Source: Verrucomicrobiota bacterium (GTDB taxonomy: Bacteria > Verrucomicrobiota > Verrucomicrobiia > Limisphaerales > JADLHS01). From it: a stretch of DNA of 64,000 bases. Below, in pieces: positions 42,571-51,692 of this stretch (position 1 is the stretch's first letter; each line of letters begins with the position of its first letter). Under the pieces are notes generated by a model. The model did not search any database, was not told the origin of the DNA, and saw only the letters and a program-made list of their open reading frames with translations. The stretch covers positions 170,013-234,012 of the forward strand of contig JAKQDQ010000018.1 of the NCBI GenBank assembly GCA_029573725.1. The letters are read 5' to 3'. The position numbers and the translations under genes are program-made.

Positions 42571-43929
42571 TCACGCCATCGCCCAGGGGCCGCGGGGCAG
42601 GAAAATGGCCGTGAGACACGGTTCCAGGAGGCCGGTACGCGCGGCCACGTCCAGCACGGTGAAACGGCGGCGGATGCCGAGCGCCTGCCAATAGCTCTGC
42701 CGCAGCCGCTCGCGGCTGATGCCGATGGTTTCGGGGGCGACCGGCGCGCCCGCCTCGTGCAGCATCCGGCGCAGCGTGGCGAAGGGCAGCAGTTGTTGGC
42801 GCAATGTGTTTCGCAACCGCGGCCAGCTTTGGCGCAGGGTTTCCAATTGTTCGCGCAACTGGTTGGGAGCGGGTTGTTTGGCCGCCAATTCGGTTTCCGC
42901 GCAGTGGCACAGTTCCCCCGCGCCAAACCAGGCCCGGGCCCGGTGCACCCAGGCTTCCGTCGTGGGCCAGGTGGCCACGCAGGCGGCCACGTCCAATTGA
43001 TCCAGGGGCCGCGCCAGGAGCTGTTCATACAACGCGGCGACGGCCAGTGTGCCCATGCCGACCTTGAAGCCGTGCGCGGGGACGCGCCCCTGGTGGGTGT
43101 GGTGTTGCATGTCCCATAAATGGCTGAACTGGTGTTCGGCGCCGGAAGCGGGCCGGCTGGACCGGGCGGCTTGCATGGCAAAACCGCCCAGCATCAACCC
43201 TTCCACCAGTTTTCCCACGGCGCCGGGTGTGCCGGTGCGGATGCCGGACGGATCGGCCGTCATTTCGCGCAGACGCCCCTGCACAATGCTCCAGGGCTGC
43301 GGCGCAATTGGTTCAACGCCCAGGGCGTCCGCCAGCAGCCAGTCCGCTCCGGCGGTAATTTTGGCCAGCAAGTCCGCGTAACCCCACGCGTTCATGGGGG
43401 GCGGCGCGTGACGAATGATTTCCAGGTCGGCGATCACGACGGTGGGCGCGGGGCAGTGAAATGTCTGCTTGGCCCCGGCCTGCGTGATGGACGCGCCGAA
43501 GGCGGTGTAGCCATCCATCGAGGCGGCCGTGGCCACGCAAACATACGGGCGGCCCGTACGGTGCGCCGCCAGCTTGGTCAGATCGTTAATCGTGCCTGAG
43601 CCGACGGCGATGGGAATGGCGTCATGCGGTTGCAGGGCGGATTCCAGTTGGGTGACAAAACGCATTTCCGCATGCAGGTCCGGGTCGGAAAGAATCAGCG
43701 GCGGCCGGGTGGGGTGGTTGGCGGCGGCCAACGCGGTTTGCACGGTTTGCCCGGCGGCGGCGAAAGTTCGTGGGTCGGCCACGATGATGGCGGGGCGCGC
43801 GCCGAATTGCCCGGCGAAGATCCGGGGCACCGCGGTTGCGAGGCCCGGACCGATTTCGAGAACGCGGGTCTCGCGCGCGGCCCGAAGTGCAGCCTCGAGG
43901 GTCAGTGTTGACGTGAGCGGTCCAGTCAT
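42571..43929 (-). CDS. sn-Glycerol-1-phosphate dehydrogenase (AraM/EgsA type)
   Basis: A 452-residue iron-type alcohol dehydrogenase-fold enzyme of the AraM/EgsA group, which reduces dihydroxyacetone phosphate to sn-glycerol 1-phosphate. Diagnostic blocks are AVGSGTINDLTKLAAHRTG (residues about 109-127), VATAASMDGYTAFGASIT, FHCPAPTVVIADLEII, AWGYADLLAKITAGADW and the metal-binding AEHQFSHLWDM...AHGFKVGMG region near 275-300. The frame extends 32 codons upstream, but the ATG at 43929 gives the normal start. The C-terminal 100 residues are helical. It is divergent from nagA. Archaea use this enzyme for membrane lipids; in Bacillus AraM makes a minor glycerolipid. The role here is unknown. Confidence 0.88.
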   Translation of the reverse strand: MTGPLTSTLTLEAALRAARETRVLEIGPGLATAVPRIFAGQFGARPAIIVADPRTFAAAGQTVQTALAAANHPTRPPLILSDPDLHAEMRFVTQLESALQPHDAIPIAVGSGTINDLTKLAAHRTGRPYVCVATAASMDGYTAFGASITQAGAKQTFHCPAPTVVIADLEIIRHAPPPMNAWGYADLLAKITAGADWLLADALGVEPIAPQPWSIVQGRLREMTADPSGIRTGTPGAVGKLVEGLMLGGFAMQAARSSRPASGAEHQFSHLWDMQHHTHQGRVPAHGFKVGMGTLAVAALYEQLLARPLDQLDVAACVATWPTTEAWVHRARAWFGAGELCHCAETELAAKQPAPNQLREQLETLRQSWPRLRNTLRQQLLPFATLRRMLHEAGAPVAPETIGISRERLRQSYWQALGIRRRFTVLDVAARTGLLEPCLTAIFLPRGPWAMA

Positions 43930-44114
43930 GAAACGGCAGCATAGCCGGGCGGGGCGGGGCAGGTCGATTGTTTCTCGGGGCCGGTTCGTGGTGGCGCGGT
44001 TTTGATGATTTGTGCTTTGCCGCAAACTGTTTCAACATACGCTTCGCAATCGTGACGGCGGTGACGCGGAGGCGGGAAGGGGCCCGGATTGCGGAAGCCC
44101 CCTGGAGAATGATG

Positions 44115-45050
44115 ATGTGCAGTCTGTTCGACATACAGGTTAACGGATTTGCGGGAGTGGATTTTCAACAACCCGCCCTGACCCTGGCCGGGATGCGGCG
44201 TGCCGTGGCCGGGCTGGCGCGGCATGACACGCACCGGTTTTTTGCCACGCTGATTACCGACACCATTCCCGCGTTGCGTGCCAAGCTGGAAAACCTGGAG
44301 CGGTTGCGGGGCGCGGATCCGACCGTGGCCACGGCACTTTGCGGCTATCATCTGGAAGGACCATGGCTTTCGACGGAACCGGGCTTCTGCGGCGCGCATG
44401 ATCCACGCTGCATGGCGGCTCCGGATTTCCGTCATTTCGAACAATTGCAGACGGCGGCGAATGGGCACATCCGGCTGGTGACGCTGGCGCCGGAATTACC
44501 CGGGAGCGCAGACTTTATCCGGCGGCTCAGCGCGGCAGGCGTGCGCGTGTCCCTGGGGCATACCAATGCTTCCGAGCCGGCGATCACGGCCGCGATCGCC
44601 GCCGGCGCGCAATTTTGCACCCATCTGGGCAATGGCACCCCCGTGGAACTGCACCGCCATGACAACGTGATCCAACGCCTGCTGGCGCGTGACGAATTGA
44701 CCGCGTTTTTCATTCCGGATGGAGTGCATTTGCGGCCGTCCACCTTGCAGAATTTTTTCCGCGCCAAACCGGCCGGCAAAGCCCTGTTCACCACCGATTG
44801 CATGGCCGCGGCCGGCGCGGGCGCCGGGCGCTACCGGCTGGGGCATCTGGAAGTGGAAGTGGCGCAGGATCGCATCGTCCGGCTGCCGGGCACCCGGCAA
44901 CTGGCCGGCTCGGCGCTGTGTCCGGACGAGGGGGTGGCCAATGTGCAGCGCTGGCTGGGGCTGGAGGCCGCCGCCGCGCGCGCCCATTTTTCAACTTTGA
45001 TTGCGGCCTGTTTCAATCTGGCGTTGCCTGACCTGCCGAAGGAGACCTGA
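44115..45050 (+). CDS. nagA: N-acetylglucosamine-6-phosphate deacetylase, short form
   Basis: A 311-residue amidohydrolase that releases acetate from GlcNAc-6-phosphate. Motifs are DIQVNGFAGVDF (residues 6-17), GYHLEGPWLS with the metal Glu, VSLGHTNASE, THLGNGTP, FIPDGVHL and TTDCMAAAG with the catalytic Asp. The first motif is Gln-x-Asn, as in the single-metal E. coli enzyme, not His-x-His. The protein is about 70 residues shorter than E. coli NagA, missing most of the N-terminal small beta-sandwich. Three ATG codons stand in a row at 44109-44117; the third is best spaced from GGAG at 44104-44107. The sequence upstream in frame is not NagA-like. nagB follows after one base. Confidence 0.88.
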   Translation: MCSLFDIQVNGFAGVDFQQPALTLAGMRRAVAGLARHDTHRFFATLITDTIPALRAKLENLERLRGADPTVATALCGYHLEGPWLSTEPGFCGAHDPRCMAAPDFRHFEQLQTAANGHIRLVTLAPELPGSADFIRRLSAAGVRVSLGHTNASEPAITAAIAAGAQFCTHLGNGTPVELHRHDNVIQRLLARDELTAFFIPDGVHLRPSTLQNFFRAKPAGKALFTTDCMAAAGAGAGRYRLGHLEVEVAQDRIVRLPGTRQLAGSALCPDEGVANVQRWLGLEAAAARAHFSTLIAACFNLALPDLPKET

Positions 45051-45051
45051 C

Positions 45052-45834
45052 ATGAGTTCAAGAGTTAATGAAACCAGGGTGGACCGGTTGCGGGTGCAGG
45101 TGCATCCCGATCGCGCGGCGATGGGTGCGGCCGCGGCGGCGCATGCCGCGGCGGTGTTGCGCGCCTGCATGGCCCGGCGGGGCACGGCGCGGATCATCGT
45201 GGCCAGCGCGCCCTCTCAAAACGAGTTGATCGTGAATCTGGCCGCCGCTCCGGGGCTGGATTGGGCGCGGGTGGTGATTTTCCACATGGACGAGTATGTG
45301 GGGCTGCCGGCGGAGCATCCGGCGAGTTTCCGGCGTTATCAACAGGAGCATTTGCTGACGAAAGTCCGGCCGGCGGCGTTTCAGGGCATTTGCGGAGAGG
45401 CGGTGGACGCGGCGGCGGAGTGCCGGCGTTATGCGGCGCAGTTGCAGGCGGCGCCGATTGATGTGGTGTGCTTGGGCGTCGGCGAAAACGGGCATATTGC
45501 GTTTAATGATCCGCCGGTGGCCGATTTTCGCGATCCGCAGGCGGTCAAGGTGGTGACCCTGGATGCGGCCTGTCGCCAGCAACAGGTGAACGATGGTTGT
45601 TTTCCTGATTTGGACTCCGTGCCGCGCCAGGCGATTACGTTGACGTGTCCGACGTTGATGTCCGGTGGGGTCCTGGTCTGCGTTGTTCCGGGCACGCGCA
45701 AGGCCGGGGCCATTCGCGACATGCTGGGCGGCCCCATCAGCACCGCTTGTCCGGCCAGCATTTTGCGGCGGCACCCGAACGCGACCCTTTATCTGGATGC
45801 GGATTCGGCGGCGCTGTTGCCGGCGGATGGATAA
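45052..45834 (+). CDS. nagB: Glucosamine-6-phosphate deaminase/isomerase family protein
   Basis: A 260-residue NagB-type protein that converts glucosamine-6-phosphate to fructose-6-phosphate and ammonia. The catalytic Asp80 lies in FHMDEYVGL, and CLGVGENGHIAFNDPP near residues 138-153 contains the ring-opening His. SFRRYQQEHL also fits the family. An AAGGAG site precedes the ATG by 7-8 bases, and the gene begins one base after the nagA stop, so the pair is translationally coupled. Together they feed amino sugars into glycolysis. No nagE or nagK homologue is visible nearby. Confidence 0.92.
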   Translation: MSSRVNETRVDRLRVQVHPDRAAMGAAAAAHAAAVLRACMARRGTARIIVASAPSQNELIVNLAAAPGLDWARVVIFHMDEYVGLPAEHPASFRRYQQEHLLTKVRPAAFQGICGEAVDAAAECRRYAAQLQAAPIDVVCLGVGENGHIAFNDPPVADFRDPQAVKVVTLDAACRQQQVNDGCFPDLDSVPRQAITLTCPTLMSGGVLVCVVPGTRKAGAIRDMLGGPISTACPASILRRHPNATLYLDADSAALLPADG

Positions 45835-45889
45835 GCCGTCGCCCCCCGGGCCGGCAGCCCTCTCCGGCGAAGTGGCGTCCGGCCTGGCT

Positions 45890-47326
45890 TCACACCCGGG
45901 GATCTGATTTTTGCGCGCGGATCAGGTCGGGCAGGTTCAGGTACTGCCGCGCGTTGTGATAGCAGATGTTGCGGATCAAGTCACCGAGCAACGCGGGGGC
46001 GTCGGGCAGTTCCCCATGCTCCACATCGCGCCCGATCACGTTGCACAGGACGCGGCGAAAATATTCGTGGCGCGGGAACGACATGAAAGAGCGCGAATCG
46101 GTGACCATGCCGACGAAGCGTGACAGCAGCCCCAGGTTGGAGAGGGCGTTGAGCTGCCATTCCATGCCTTCTTTTTGATCAAGGAACCACCAGCCGGAGC
46201 CGAGCTGGATTTTTCCGGGAGTCCGGCCATCCTGGAAATTTCCAATCATGGCCGCGAACACATAATTATCCGCCGGATTCAGATTGTAAATGATGGTTTT
46301 GGGCAGCGCCTCTTCCTGATCCAGGCGATCCAGGTAGGCCGCGAGGGTTTGGGCTTGTGGAAAGGAGCCGATTGAATCGCAGCCGATATCCGCCCCCAAC
46401 GCCCGCTGCAGGCGTGTGTTGTTGCCGCGCAACGCGCCCAGGTGCAGTTGTTTCACCCAGCCGCGCCGGGCATCCAACCGGCCGAAAAACAGCATCATGA
46501 ACGAGGCAAACTGAGCCTGTTCAGCCGGGTCAACCCTCTGCCCCCGGCGCGCCCGCGCGAAAATTCCGGCCGCCGTCTGCTCGGTGCAGAAGTCGCCGGG
46601 GCATTGATTCAGGCCATGATCCGAGAGGCGGCAGCCATGGGCGTGAAACCAGGCGTGGCGCCGCTCGAGCGCCTCGAGAAAATTGTGAAGGTGCTGGATC
46701 TCCACATCGGCGGCCGCCGCCAGTTTGTCCGTCCAGGCGTTGAAGCGTTCCGGTTGGTGGATGGCGAGCGCCTGGTCCGGCCGGAACGCCGGATACACCC
46801 TGGTGTTCGTCTGGCTGGCCGCCAGGCGCGCGTGGGCGGCCAAGTCATCCACCGGATCATCGGTCGTGCAAAGCGCGCGCACCTGAAATTTCTGGAGGAT
46901 GCCCTGGGGAGTTAACGCCGGCGTGGCAAGCTGTTCGTTGGCCCGGGCCCAGACCCGTTGCGCGCTGGAGGCATCCAGCAGCACGTCAATGCCGAAGTAG
47001 CGCTGCAATTCCAGGTGCGTCCAGTGATACAGCGGGTTGCGCAGGGTGTGGGGCGTCGTGGCGGCCCAGGCCTGGAATTTGGCCAGGGGATCGGCGTCAC
47101 CGGTGCAAAACTTTTCGGCGATGCCATTGGCGCGCATGGCGCGCCATTTGTAATGATCGCCCGCCAGCCAGAGGTCGAACAGGTTGGCGAAGGGACGGTT
47201 GTCCGCAATGATTTGCGGCGAAAGGTGGTTGTGATAATCCAGAATTGGTTCGCTGGCCGCGAACTCATGGTACAGACGGCGGGCCGTCCGGGTGTGCAAC
47301 AGAAAATCGTCGTGAATGAAGGTCAT
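45890..47326 (-). CDS. uxaC: Glucuronate isomerase
   Basis: A 478-residue amidohydrolase-like TIM barrel that isomerises D-glucuronate or D-galacturonate to the ketose. Diagnostic segments are LYHEFAASEPILDYHNHLSP (metal-binding His-x-His at residues about 32-34), DLWLAGDHYKWRAMRANGI, LYHWTHLELQRYFGI, LCTTDDPVDDL near residue 153, GSGWWFLDQKEGMEWQLNA and MVTDSRSFMSFPRHEYFRR. Full length and normal. It diverges from the PfkB kinase gene at 47491, so the two probably share a regulatory region. Confidence 0.95.
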   Translation of the reverse strand: MTFIHDDFLLHTRTARRLYHEFAASEPILDYHNHLSPQIIADNRPFANLFDLWLAGDHYKWRAMRANGIAEKFCTGDADPLAKFQAWAATTPHTLRNPLYHWTHLELQRYFGIDVLLDASSAQRVWARANEQLATPALTPQGILQKFQVRALCTTDDPVDDLAAHARLAASQTNTRVYPAFRPDQALAIHQPERFNAWTDKLAAAADVEIQHLHNFLEALERRHAWFHAHGCRLSDHGLNQCPGDFCTEQTAAGIFARARRGQRVDPAEQAQFASFMMLFFGRLDARRGWVKQLHLGALRGNNTRLQRALGADIGCDSIGSFPQAQTLAAYLDRLDQEEALPKTIIYNLNPADNYVFAAMIGNFQDGRTPGKIQLGSGWWFLDQKEGMEWQLNALSNLGLLSRFVGMVTDSRSFMSFPRHEYFRRVLCNVIGRDVEHGELPDAPALLGDLIRNICYHNARQYLNLPDLIRAQKSDPRV

Positions 47327-47364
47327 GGTCTGACAATGGAGGAATTATCTCATCTATCCTCCGG

Positions 47365-47387
47365 GATGCCAATGGCCAATCGGCATC
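47365..47387. promoter_or_regulatory. Candidate operator between uxaC and the sugar kinase gene
   Basis: GATGCC and GGCATC form a perfect 6-bp dyad separated by 11 bases that contain their own TGGCCA palindrome, 38 bases upstream of uxaC and about 100 bases upstream of the kinase gene. The spacing suits a dimeric repressor such as a GntR or LacI regulator, but no regulator gene is adjacent. Confidence 0.3.
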
Positions 47388-47490
47388 ATGGTGGCGGGCC
47401 GGAGGGCAACGGGAGGCCGGAGACCCTGCGGTCGCCGGAAGAGGATTGAAGTGCGTGGAAAAATCCGCATGATACAGGCGCGATTAGCTT

Positions 47491-48573
47491 ATGAGTCAAC
47501 GCTTGAACATTCCCCAGACCGGCGCGCTGGATTTTCTCTCCCTGGGCGCGCTGGTGCATCGTTTGGATCCGGGCATCGTCCCGTTTCGCAAGGCGACCCA
47601 TTGTGACCTGCATGTCAGCGGCGGTGAATTCAATGTGGCGGCGAACCTGTCCGACTGTTTCCGGCTCCATACCGGGGTGGCCACGGCGCTGGTGAATTAT
47701 CCGATCGGGGATCTCATCGCCGAGCGGGTTCGTGCCATGGGCGTGAAGGCGTTCTACAAATATTTTCCACATGACGGGGTGCGCGGCCCGAACATGGCCA
47801 CCGTGTATTCGGATCGCGGGTTTGGCGTGCGCGCGCCGGTGGTGTTTTACAATCGCTCGAACGAAGCGGCGGGACGGCTCGAGCCGGGAGACTTTGATTG
47901 GGCGGAAATTTTCCGGGGCGGGGTGCGTTGGTTTCATTCCGGCGGGATTTTTGCCGCGCTTTCGGCAACGACCGGCGAGGTGATCATTGAGGCCATGAAG
48001 GCGGCCAAGTCGGCCGGGGCCGTCACCTCCTTCGATTTGAATTATCGGCAGAAGCTCTGGGACATCTGGGGCGGGCCGGCACAGGCGGTCAGCGTGCTCA
48101 CCCGGATTGTGGAGCATGTGGACGTCCTGGTGGGCAATGAGGAGGACCTCCAAAAAGGCCTGGGCATTCCGGGACAGGACGTGGAGCGAACGGCCCAATT
48201 GGACCCCCGCGCCTTCTACGCGGCCATTGCGCGGACCGTGGCGAAATTTCCGAACATCAAGGTGGTGGGCACGACGTTGCGCGAGGTGCATTCCACCAAC
48301 CGCCACTCCTGGGCGACGGTGGCCTGGATCAACGGCAAAACCTATCAATCTCCGGTTTGTGAGTTGGAGGTGTGGGATCGTGTCGGTGGTGGTGACGGGT
48401 ATGCGGCCGGGCTCTTTTACGGGTTGTTAGCCGGCCTGACCGAGCAGGAAGCAGTGAACCTTGGGTGGGCGCACGGCGCCCTGCTGACCACGTTCCCCGG
48501 GGACACCACCATGGCGACGGTGGAACAGGTCCGGGCGTTTGCGCGCGGGGGGTCGGCCCGGATTCAGCGGTAG
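47491..48573 (+). CDS. PfkB-family sugar kinase (possible 2-keto-3-deoxygluconate kinase)
   Basis: A 360-residue ribokinase-fold enzyme. It opens with FLSLGALVHRLDPG and shows the GGEFNVAANLS substrate/Gly motif near residue 44 and the catalytic anion-hole region VWDRVGGGDGYAAGLFYGLL near 291-310, with Asp in GGGD as the base. FDLNYRQKLW and VGNEEDLQKGLG are also typical. Being divergent from uxaC suggests it phosphorylates 2-keto-3-deoxygluconate in the uronate pathway, but other sugars are possible. The uronate pathway genes uxuA/uxuB or uxaA/uxaB are not in the window. Confidence 0.85.
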   Translation: MSQRLNIPQTGALDFLSLGALVHRLDPGIVPFRKATHCDLHVSGGEFNVAANLSDCFRLHTGVATALVNYPIGDLIAERVRAMGVKAFYKYFPHDGVRGPNMATVYSDRGFGVRAPVVFYNRSNEAAGRLEPGDFDWAEIFRGGVRWFHSGGIFAALSATTGEVIIEAMKAAKSAGAVTSFDLNYRQKLWDIWGGPAQAVSVLTRIVEHVDVLVGNEEDLQKGLGIPGQDVERTAQLDPRAFYAAIARTVAKFPNIKVVGTTLREVHSTNRHSWATVAWINGKTYQSPVCELEVWDRVGGGDGYAAGLFYGLLAGLTEQEAVNLGWAHGALLTTFPGDTTMATVEQVRAFARGGSARIQR

Positions 48574-48602
48574 CCCGCAAGGCGGACCCGGGTGCGGCGG
48601 GA

Positions 48603-48620
48603 GTGGTGCGCCGGCACCAC
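48603..48620. other. GC-rich hairpin between convergent genes
   Basis: GTGGTGC-GCCG-GCACCAC, a perfect 7-bp stem with a 4-base loop, lies 30 bases after the kinase stop and 10 bases from the end of the M16 gene on the other strand. No T-tract follows on either strand. Confidence 0.35.
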
Positions 48621-48629
48621 GGGCGCCGG

Positions 48630-51215
48630 TCAGCGGGGTGTGGGGGCGGGATTGATGAGGGCCACCACGGCCAGGTCCGGACGCAAATATTTCTGCGCGG
48701 CGGCCTGGACCTGATCCAGGGTCACGGCTTCCACCTTTTCATCCTCGAGATACGTGTTGCCATAACCCAGGCCGTAAAGTTCGTCCAGGGCGGTCGTTGA
48801 GGCGAAGCCACCCAGTTCCTGCCGGGCAATCTTGCGCTGCCCGATGAGTTTGGCCTTGGCGCGTTTGAGCTCCTCGGCCGTAATGCCTGCCGCGCGCAGG
48901 AGTTCGATCTCCTTGAAAATCTCCGTTTCGACCAGGGCGGCCTGGGCGGGCTCGGTGCCGGCGTAAAAAGCGAAGTAGCCCGGGATCAGCCCCACAAAGT
49001 TTTGCGCGCCCACATAATAGGCAAGCCCCAGATTTTCCCGGATCCGCAGGAAAAGTCGCGAGCCGAGGTCGCTGCAGGTTTCCTGCAGAACATCCAGTGC
49101 CTCGCGATCCGCTGCCGTCAGGGTTGAACCCGGAAAACCCACCACCACCACCGCCTGTTTTTTCTCCCGGAATTCGGTGAGGCGCCGGAGCCCGGCGGCA
49201 GCCGGAGTTGGCTGGGCGGCAGCTGGCGTCCGTGGCGTTGCCGGGGCGGCCGCCCACTCTCCGAATTCTCCCGCCACGGCCGCGTGGGCCGCGCTCGCTT
49301 TGATGTCGCCGTAAATGGCGATCACACAGTTGCTGGGCCGGGCCAGTTGCTGGTAGAAATGGCGCACTTGCGCGGAATCCAACGCGTTCAGGGCGGCTTC
49401 AGTGCCCAGGGAATCGAGGCCGTAGCGCGTCGGACCGAAGAGTTCGCGGCGCATGGATTGGAAGGCGCTTTTGAGCAGATCATCACGATGGCTGCGGATG
49501 CCGGCGATTTGCACTTCGCGTTCGCGTTCCAGCGGCGCTGCGGGGAAGGTGGGGTTGCGGATCACATCCGCCAGCAGGCGGAGGCCAACCTCAAAATCGG
49601 GATGGAGAATTTCGGCATTGATGCCGAAACTGTTGTTGCCACTGTAACTGTCCAAACTGCCGCCGAGCGACTCGATCTCGCTGGCAATCTGTTCGGCGCT
49701 GCGCGTCGTGGTCCCCTTGACCAGCAGGCGCGCCATGAGCTGGGTGATGCCGTTGTTCGTTTCCTGTTCGGCCAGTACCCCCCCCTGGAAGACCGCGCGA
49801 AATTCCACAAAGGGCAGGCGGTGATCCTCCTTCACCAACAACCGCAGTCCGTTGGGCAGGGTGAATTTTTCGATTTCGTGGACGGAATCAAGTTCGTGGA
49901 CGACGGCGGGCGTGGGCGTGGCCCCCTCCGGCAGCAGAGCGTAGAGCGTCCGGTTCTCGGCGCGCAGGTATTCGCGCGCCACCCGTTGCAGGTCGGCGGG
50001 GGCGGCCTGCTGGACGGCGGCGAGGTAGTGTTGTGAAAAATTCAGGTCGTTCGCCGCGAGCCAGTTGTTGCCCAGGTCCTGGGCCTGGCCTTGCATGGTC
50101 TTGCGGGCGGCCAGTGTGGCGCTGATGAACTGTTTCTTCGCCTTGCGCAATTCGGGGTCGGGCACGCAGTGGTGTTTCACCTTCTCGATTTCCGCCAGCA
50201 GCGCATTGCGGGCCGCGCTGAATTTATCCCCGTCCACCATGGCACTGACGCCGAAGAGTCCCGGATTGCCCGGGTTGTAGGTCCACGCCTCGGCAAAGTG
50301 AACCAGGCCCTGCTTTTCGCGAACTTCCTGATAAAAGCGCGAGCTGCGTCCGCTCCCGAGCACGGCGGCCAGCACGTCCAGCAGCGGCACGTCGGGGTGC
50401 CGCACTTCGGGGATGTGCCAGGCCAGGTGCAAATAACCCAGCTCGATGGGGGCTTCTTCGATGACCTCCCGCGGGGCGGTCTGGCGCGGTTCGGTGGGCA
50501 GCACGGCGGCCGGCAGGACGTGAAATTTGGTCTGTGCGTACGCCGCCCGGATTTGGGCCACCACCGCCTCGTGCTGAAAGTCTCCCGTGATGACGTAAAA
50601 AATGTTGTTCGGCGCGTAACGTTCCCGATAGTAGTTGCGGATGTCCTCCGGCTTCAATTCGTTGAAAATGTCCGGATAGCCGATCACCGTGTAGCGGTAC
50701 GGACTTTTTGTGTAGGCGGTTTCAAACAGACGCCGCCCGGAGCGGCGGGCGGGATCATCCTGTCCCATGTCCATTTCACGGCGGATGACGTCCAGCTCCT
50801 TGGCCAGCGTCTCCGGGGGCAGCGACGCATTTTGCATGATGTCGCAGAGGATGGACACCGCGGTCTGAACTCCGGTGTTGGGCACGTCAATGTGATACAC
50901 CGTGCGATCGAAGCTGGTGTAGGCATTCATGATGCCACCCGCTTCCTGAACTTCCTGGTCAATCCGGCTGCCTGGCCGGGTGGAGGTGCCCTTGAACAAC
51001 ATGTGTTCCAGCACGTGCGACAAACCGGCGCCAAGCCAGCGGTCTTCGTGAATGCTGCCGGTCATGGCCCACGCCTGCGCAGAGACCACCGGCGCACTGT
51101 GGTCTTCGCGTGTGATGACGGTCAGTCCGTTATCCAAAGTGACAATCCTGACCCCGGGGGGCAGGGCGGACGGGGTGTCGTCGGTGGGACGGGGCGCGGA
51201 AGTCGGGGAGCTCAT
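48630..51215 (-). CDS. M16-family zinc metallopeptidase, two fused domains
   Basis: An 861-residue protein with two M16 (insulinase-like) units. The first, about residues 20-425, holds the inverted zinc motif His67-x-x-Glu70-His71 in SHVLEHMLFKGTSTRPG, with the further Glu ligand downstream in LDVIRREMDMG. The second unit (about 445-860, starting IEKFTLPNGLRLLVKEDHR) lacks HxxEH and is probably the inactive partner half, as in other M16 proteins. Nothing suggests a signal peptide at the ATG at 51215, although the frame runs 81 codons further upstream. The protein may cut signal or transit-type peptides or degrade small peptides. It lies downstream of the 51281-51691 gene by 65 bases on the same strand. 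Confidence 0.92.
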   Translation of the reverse strand: MSSPTSAPRPTDDTPSALPPGVRIVTLDNGLTVITREDHSAPVVSAQAWAMTGSIHEDRWLGAGLSHVLEHMLFKGTSTRPGSRIDQEVQEAGGIMNAYTSFDRTVYHIDVPNTGVQTAVSILCDIMQNASLPPETLAKELDVIRREMDMGQDDPARRSGRRLFETAYTKSPYRYTVIGYPDIFNELKPEDIRNYYRERYAPNNIFYVITGDFQHEAVVAQIRAAYAQTKFHVLPAAVLPTEPRQTAPREVIEEAPIELGYLHLAWHIPEVRHPDVPLLDVLAAVLGSGRSSRFYQEVREKQGLVHFAEAWTYNPGNPGLFGVSAMVDGDKFSAARNALLAEIEKVKHHCVPDPELRKAKKQFISATLAARKTMQGQAQDLGNNWLAANDLNFSQHYLAAVQQAAPADLQRVAREYLRAENRTLYALLPEGATPTPAVVHELDSVHEIEKFTLPNGLRLLVKEDHRLPFVEFRAVFQGGVLAEQETNNGITQLMARLLVKGTTTRSAEQIASEIESLGGSLDSYSGNNSFGINAEILHPDFEVGLRLLADVIRNPTFPAAPLEREREVQIAGIRSHRDDLLKSAFQSMRRELFGPTRYGLDSLGTEAALNALDSAQVRHFYQQLARPSNCVIAIYGDIKASAAHAAVAGEFGEWAAAPATPRTPAAAQPTPAAAGLRRLTEFREKKQAVVVVGFPGSTLTAADREALDVLQETCSDLGSRLFLRIRENLGLAYYVGAQNFVGLIPGYFAFYAGTEPAQAALVETEIFKEIELLRAAGITAEELKRAKAKLIGQRKIARQELGGFASTTALDELYGLGYGNTYLEDEKVEAVTLDQVQAAAQKYLRPDLAVVALINPAPTPR

Positions 51216-51280
51216 GCGGAGGGAATTCAAACTGGTTGCGCCCGGGCAGACGGATGGGTGAACATTGCGGCCGGCACGAT

Positions 51281-51691
51281 TCAACGGACCGGGGCCTGGA
51301 TGCGGTTGCGGGGTAGAAAGGGAGCTTTGAAAGCCTCCACGAAATCGTACCCCTGGGCAAAGTCCTCCCGCCGGTCTTGCGCGGTCTTTCCCAGCAGTCC
51401 AATGTCCACCATGTTGAAAACCAGTTCGCCGAAATCTTCGCAACGTCGGACGCCCCATTCCTCAAAGACCGTGAGGGTCATGGGGCCGAACTGCCTCAGC
51501 GCGAATTGCCGGATGCCCGTCAACAATTCCTGTCCACTCACGTGGCGGACTTCCCCCTTGCCGGTTTTGGAGATGTTTTTCTGCGTGTAATCCAGCGCGT
51601 CGCGCACGAACAGGTAGGCATCGCGGTGGTAACGTGGATCCTTGGCGAGAATCAGGTCCAGCATTGCTTCAAAAGACAATAATTCCTGCAT
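51281..51691 (-). CDS. Minf_1886-like Verrucomicrobia/Planctomycetes-restricted protein
   Basis: A 136-residue cytoplasmic-looking protein that matches the small family found in Verrucomicrobia and Planctomycetes (Minf_1886 family). Conserved blocks are ILAKDPRYHRDAYLFVRDAL, then KNISKTGKGEVRHVSGQEL, FALRQFGPMTLTVFEEWGVR and CEDFGELVFNMVDIGLL. Its function is unknown. The ATG at 51691 lies one base after the stop of an upstream small membrane-protein gene, in a TAATATG junction. The family restriction is one of the better taxonomic markers in this window. Confidence 0.85.
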   Translation of the reverse strand: MQELLSFEAMLDLILAKDPRYHRDAYLFVRDALDYTQKNISKTGKGEVRHVSGQELLTGIRQFALRQFGPMTLTVFEEWGVRRCEDFGELVFNMVDIGLLGKTAQDRREDFAQGYDFVEAFKAPFLPRNRIQAPVR

Positions 51692-51692
51692 A

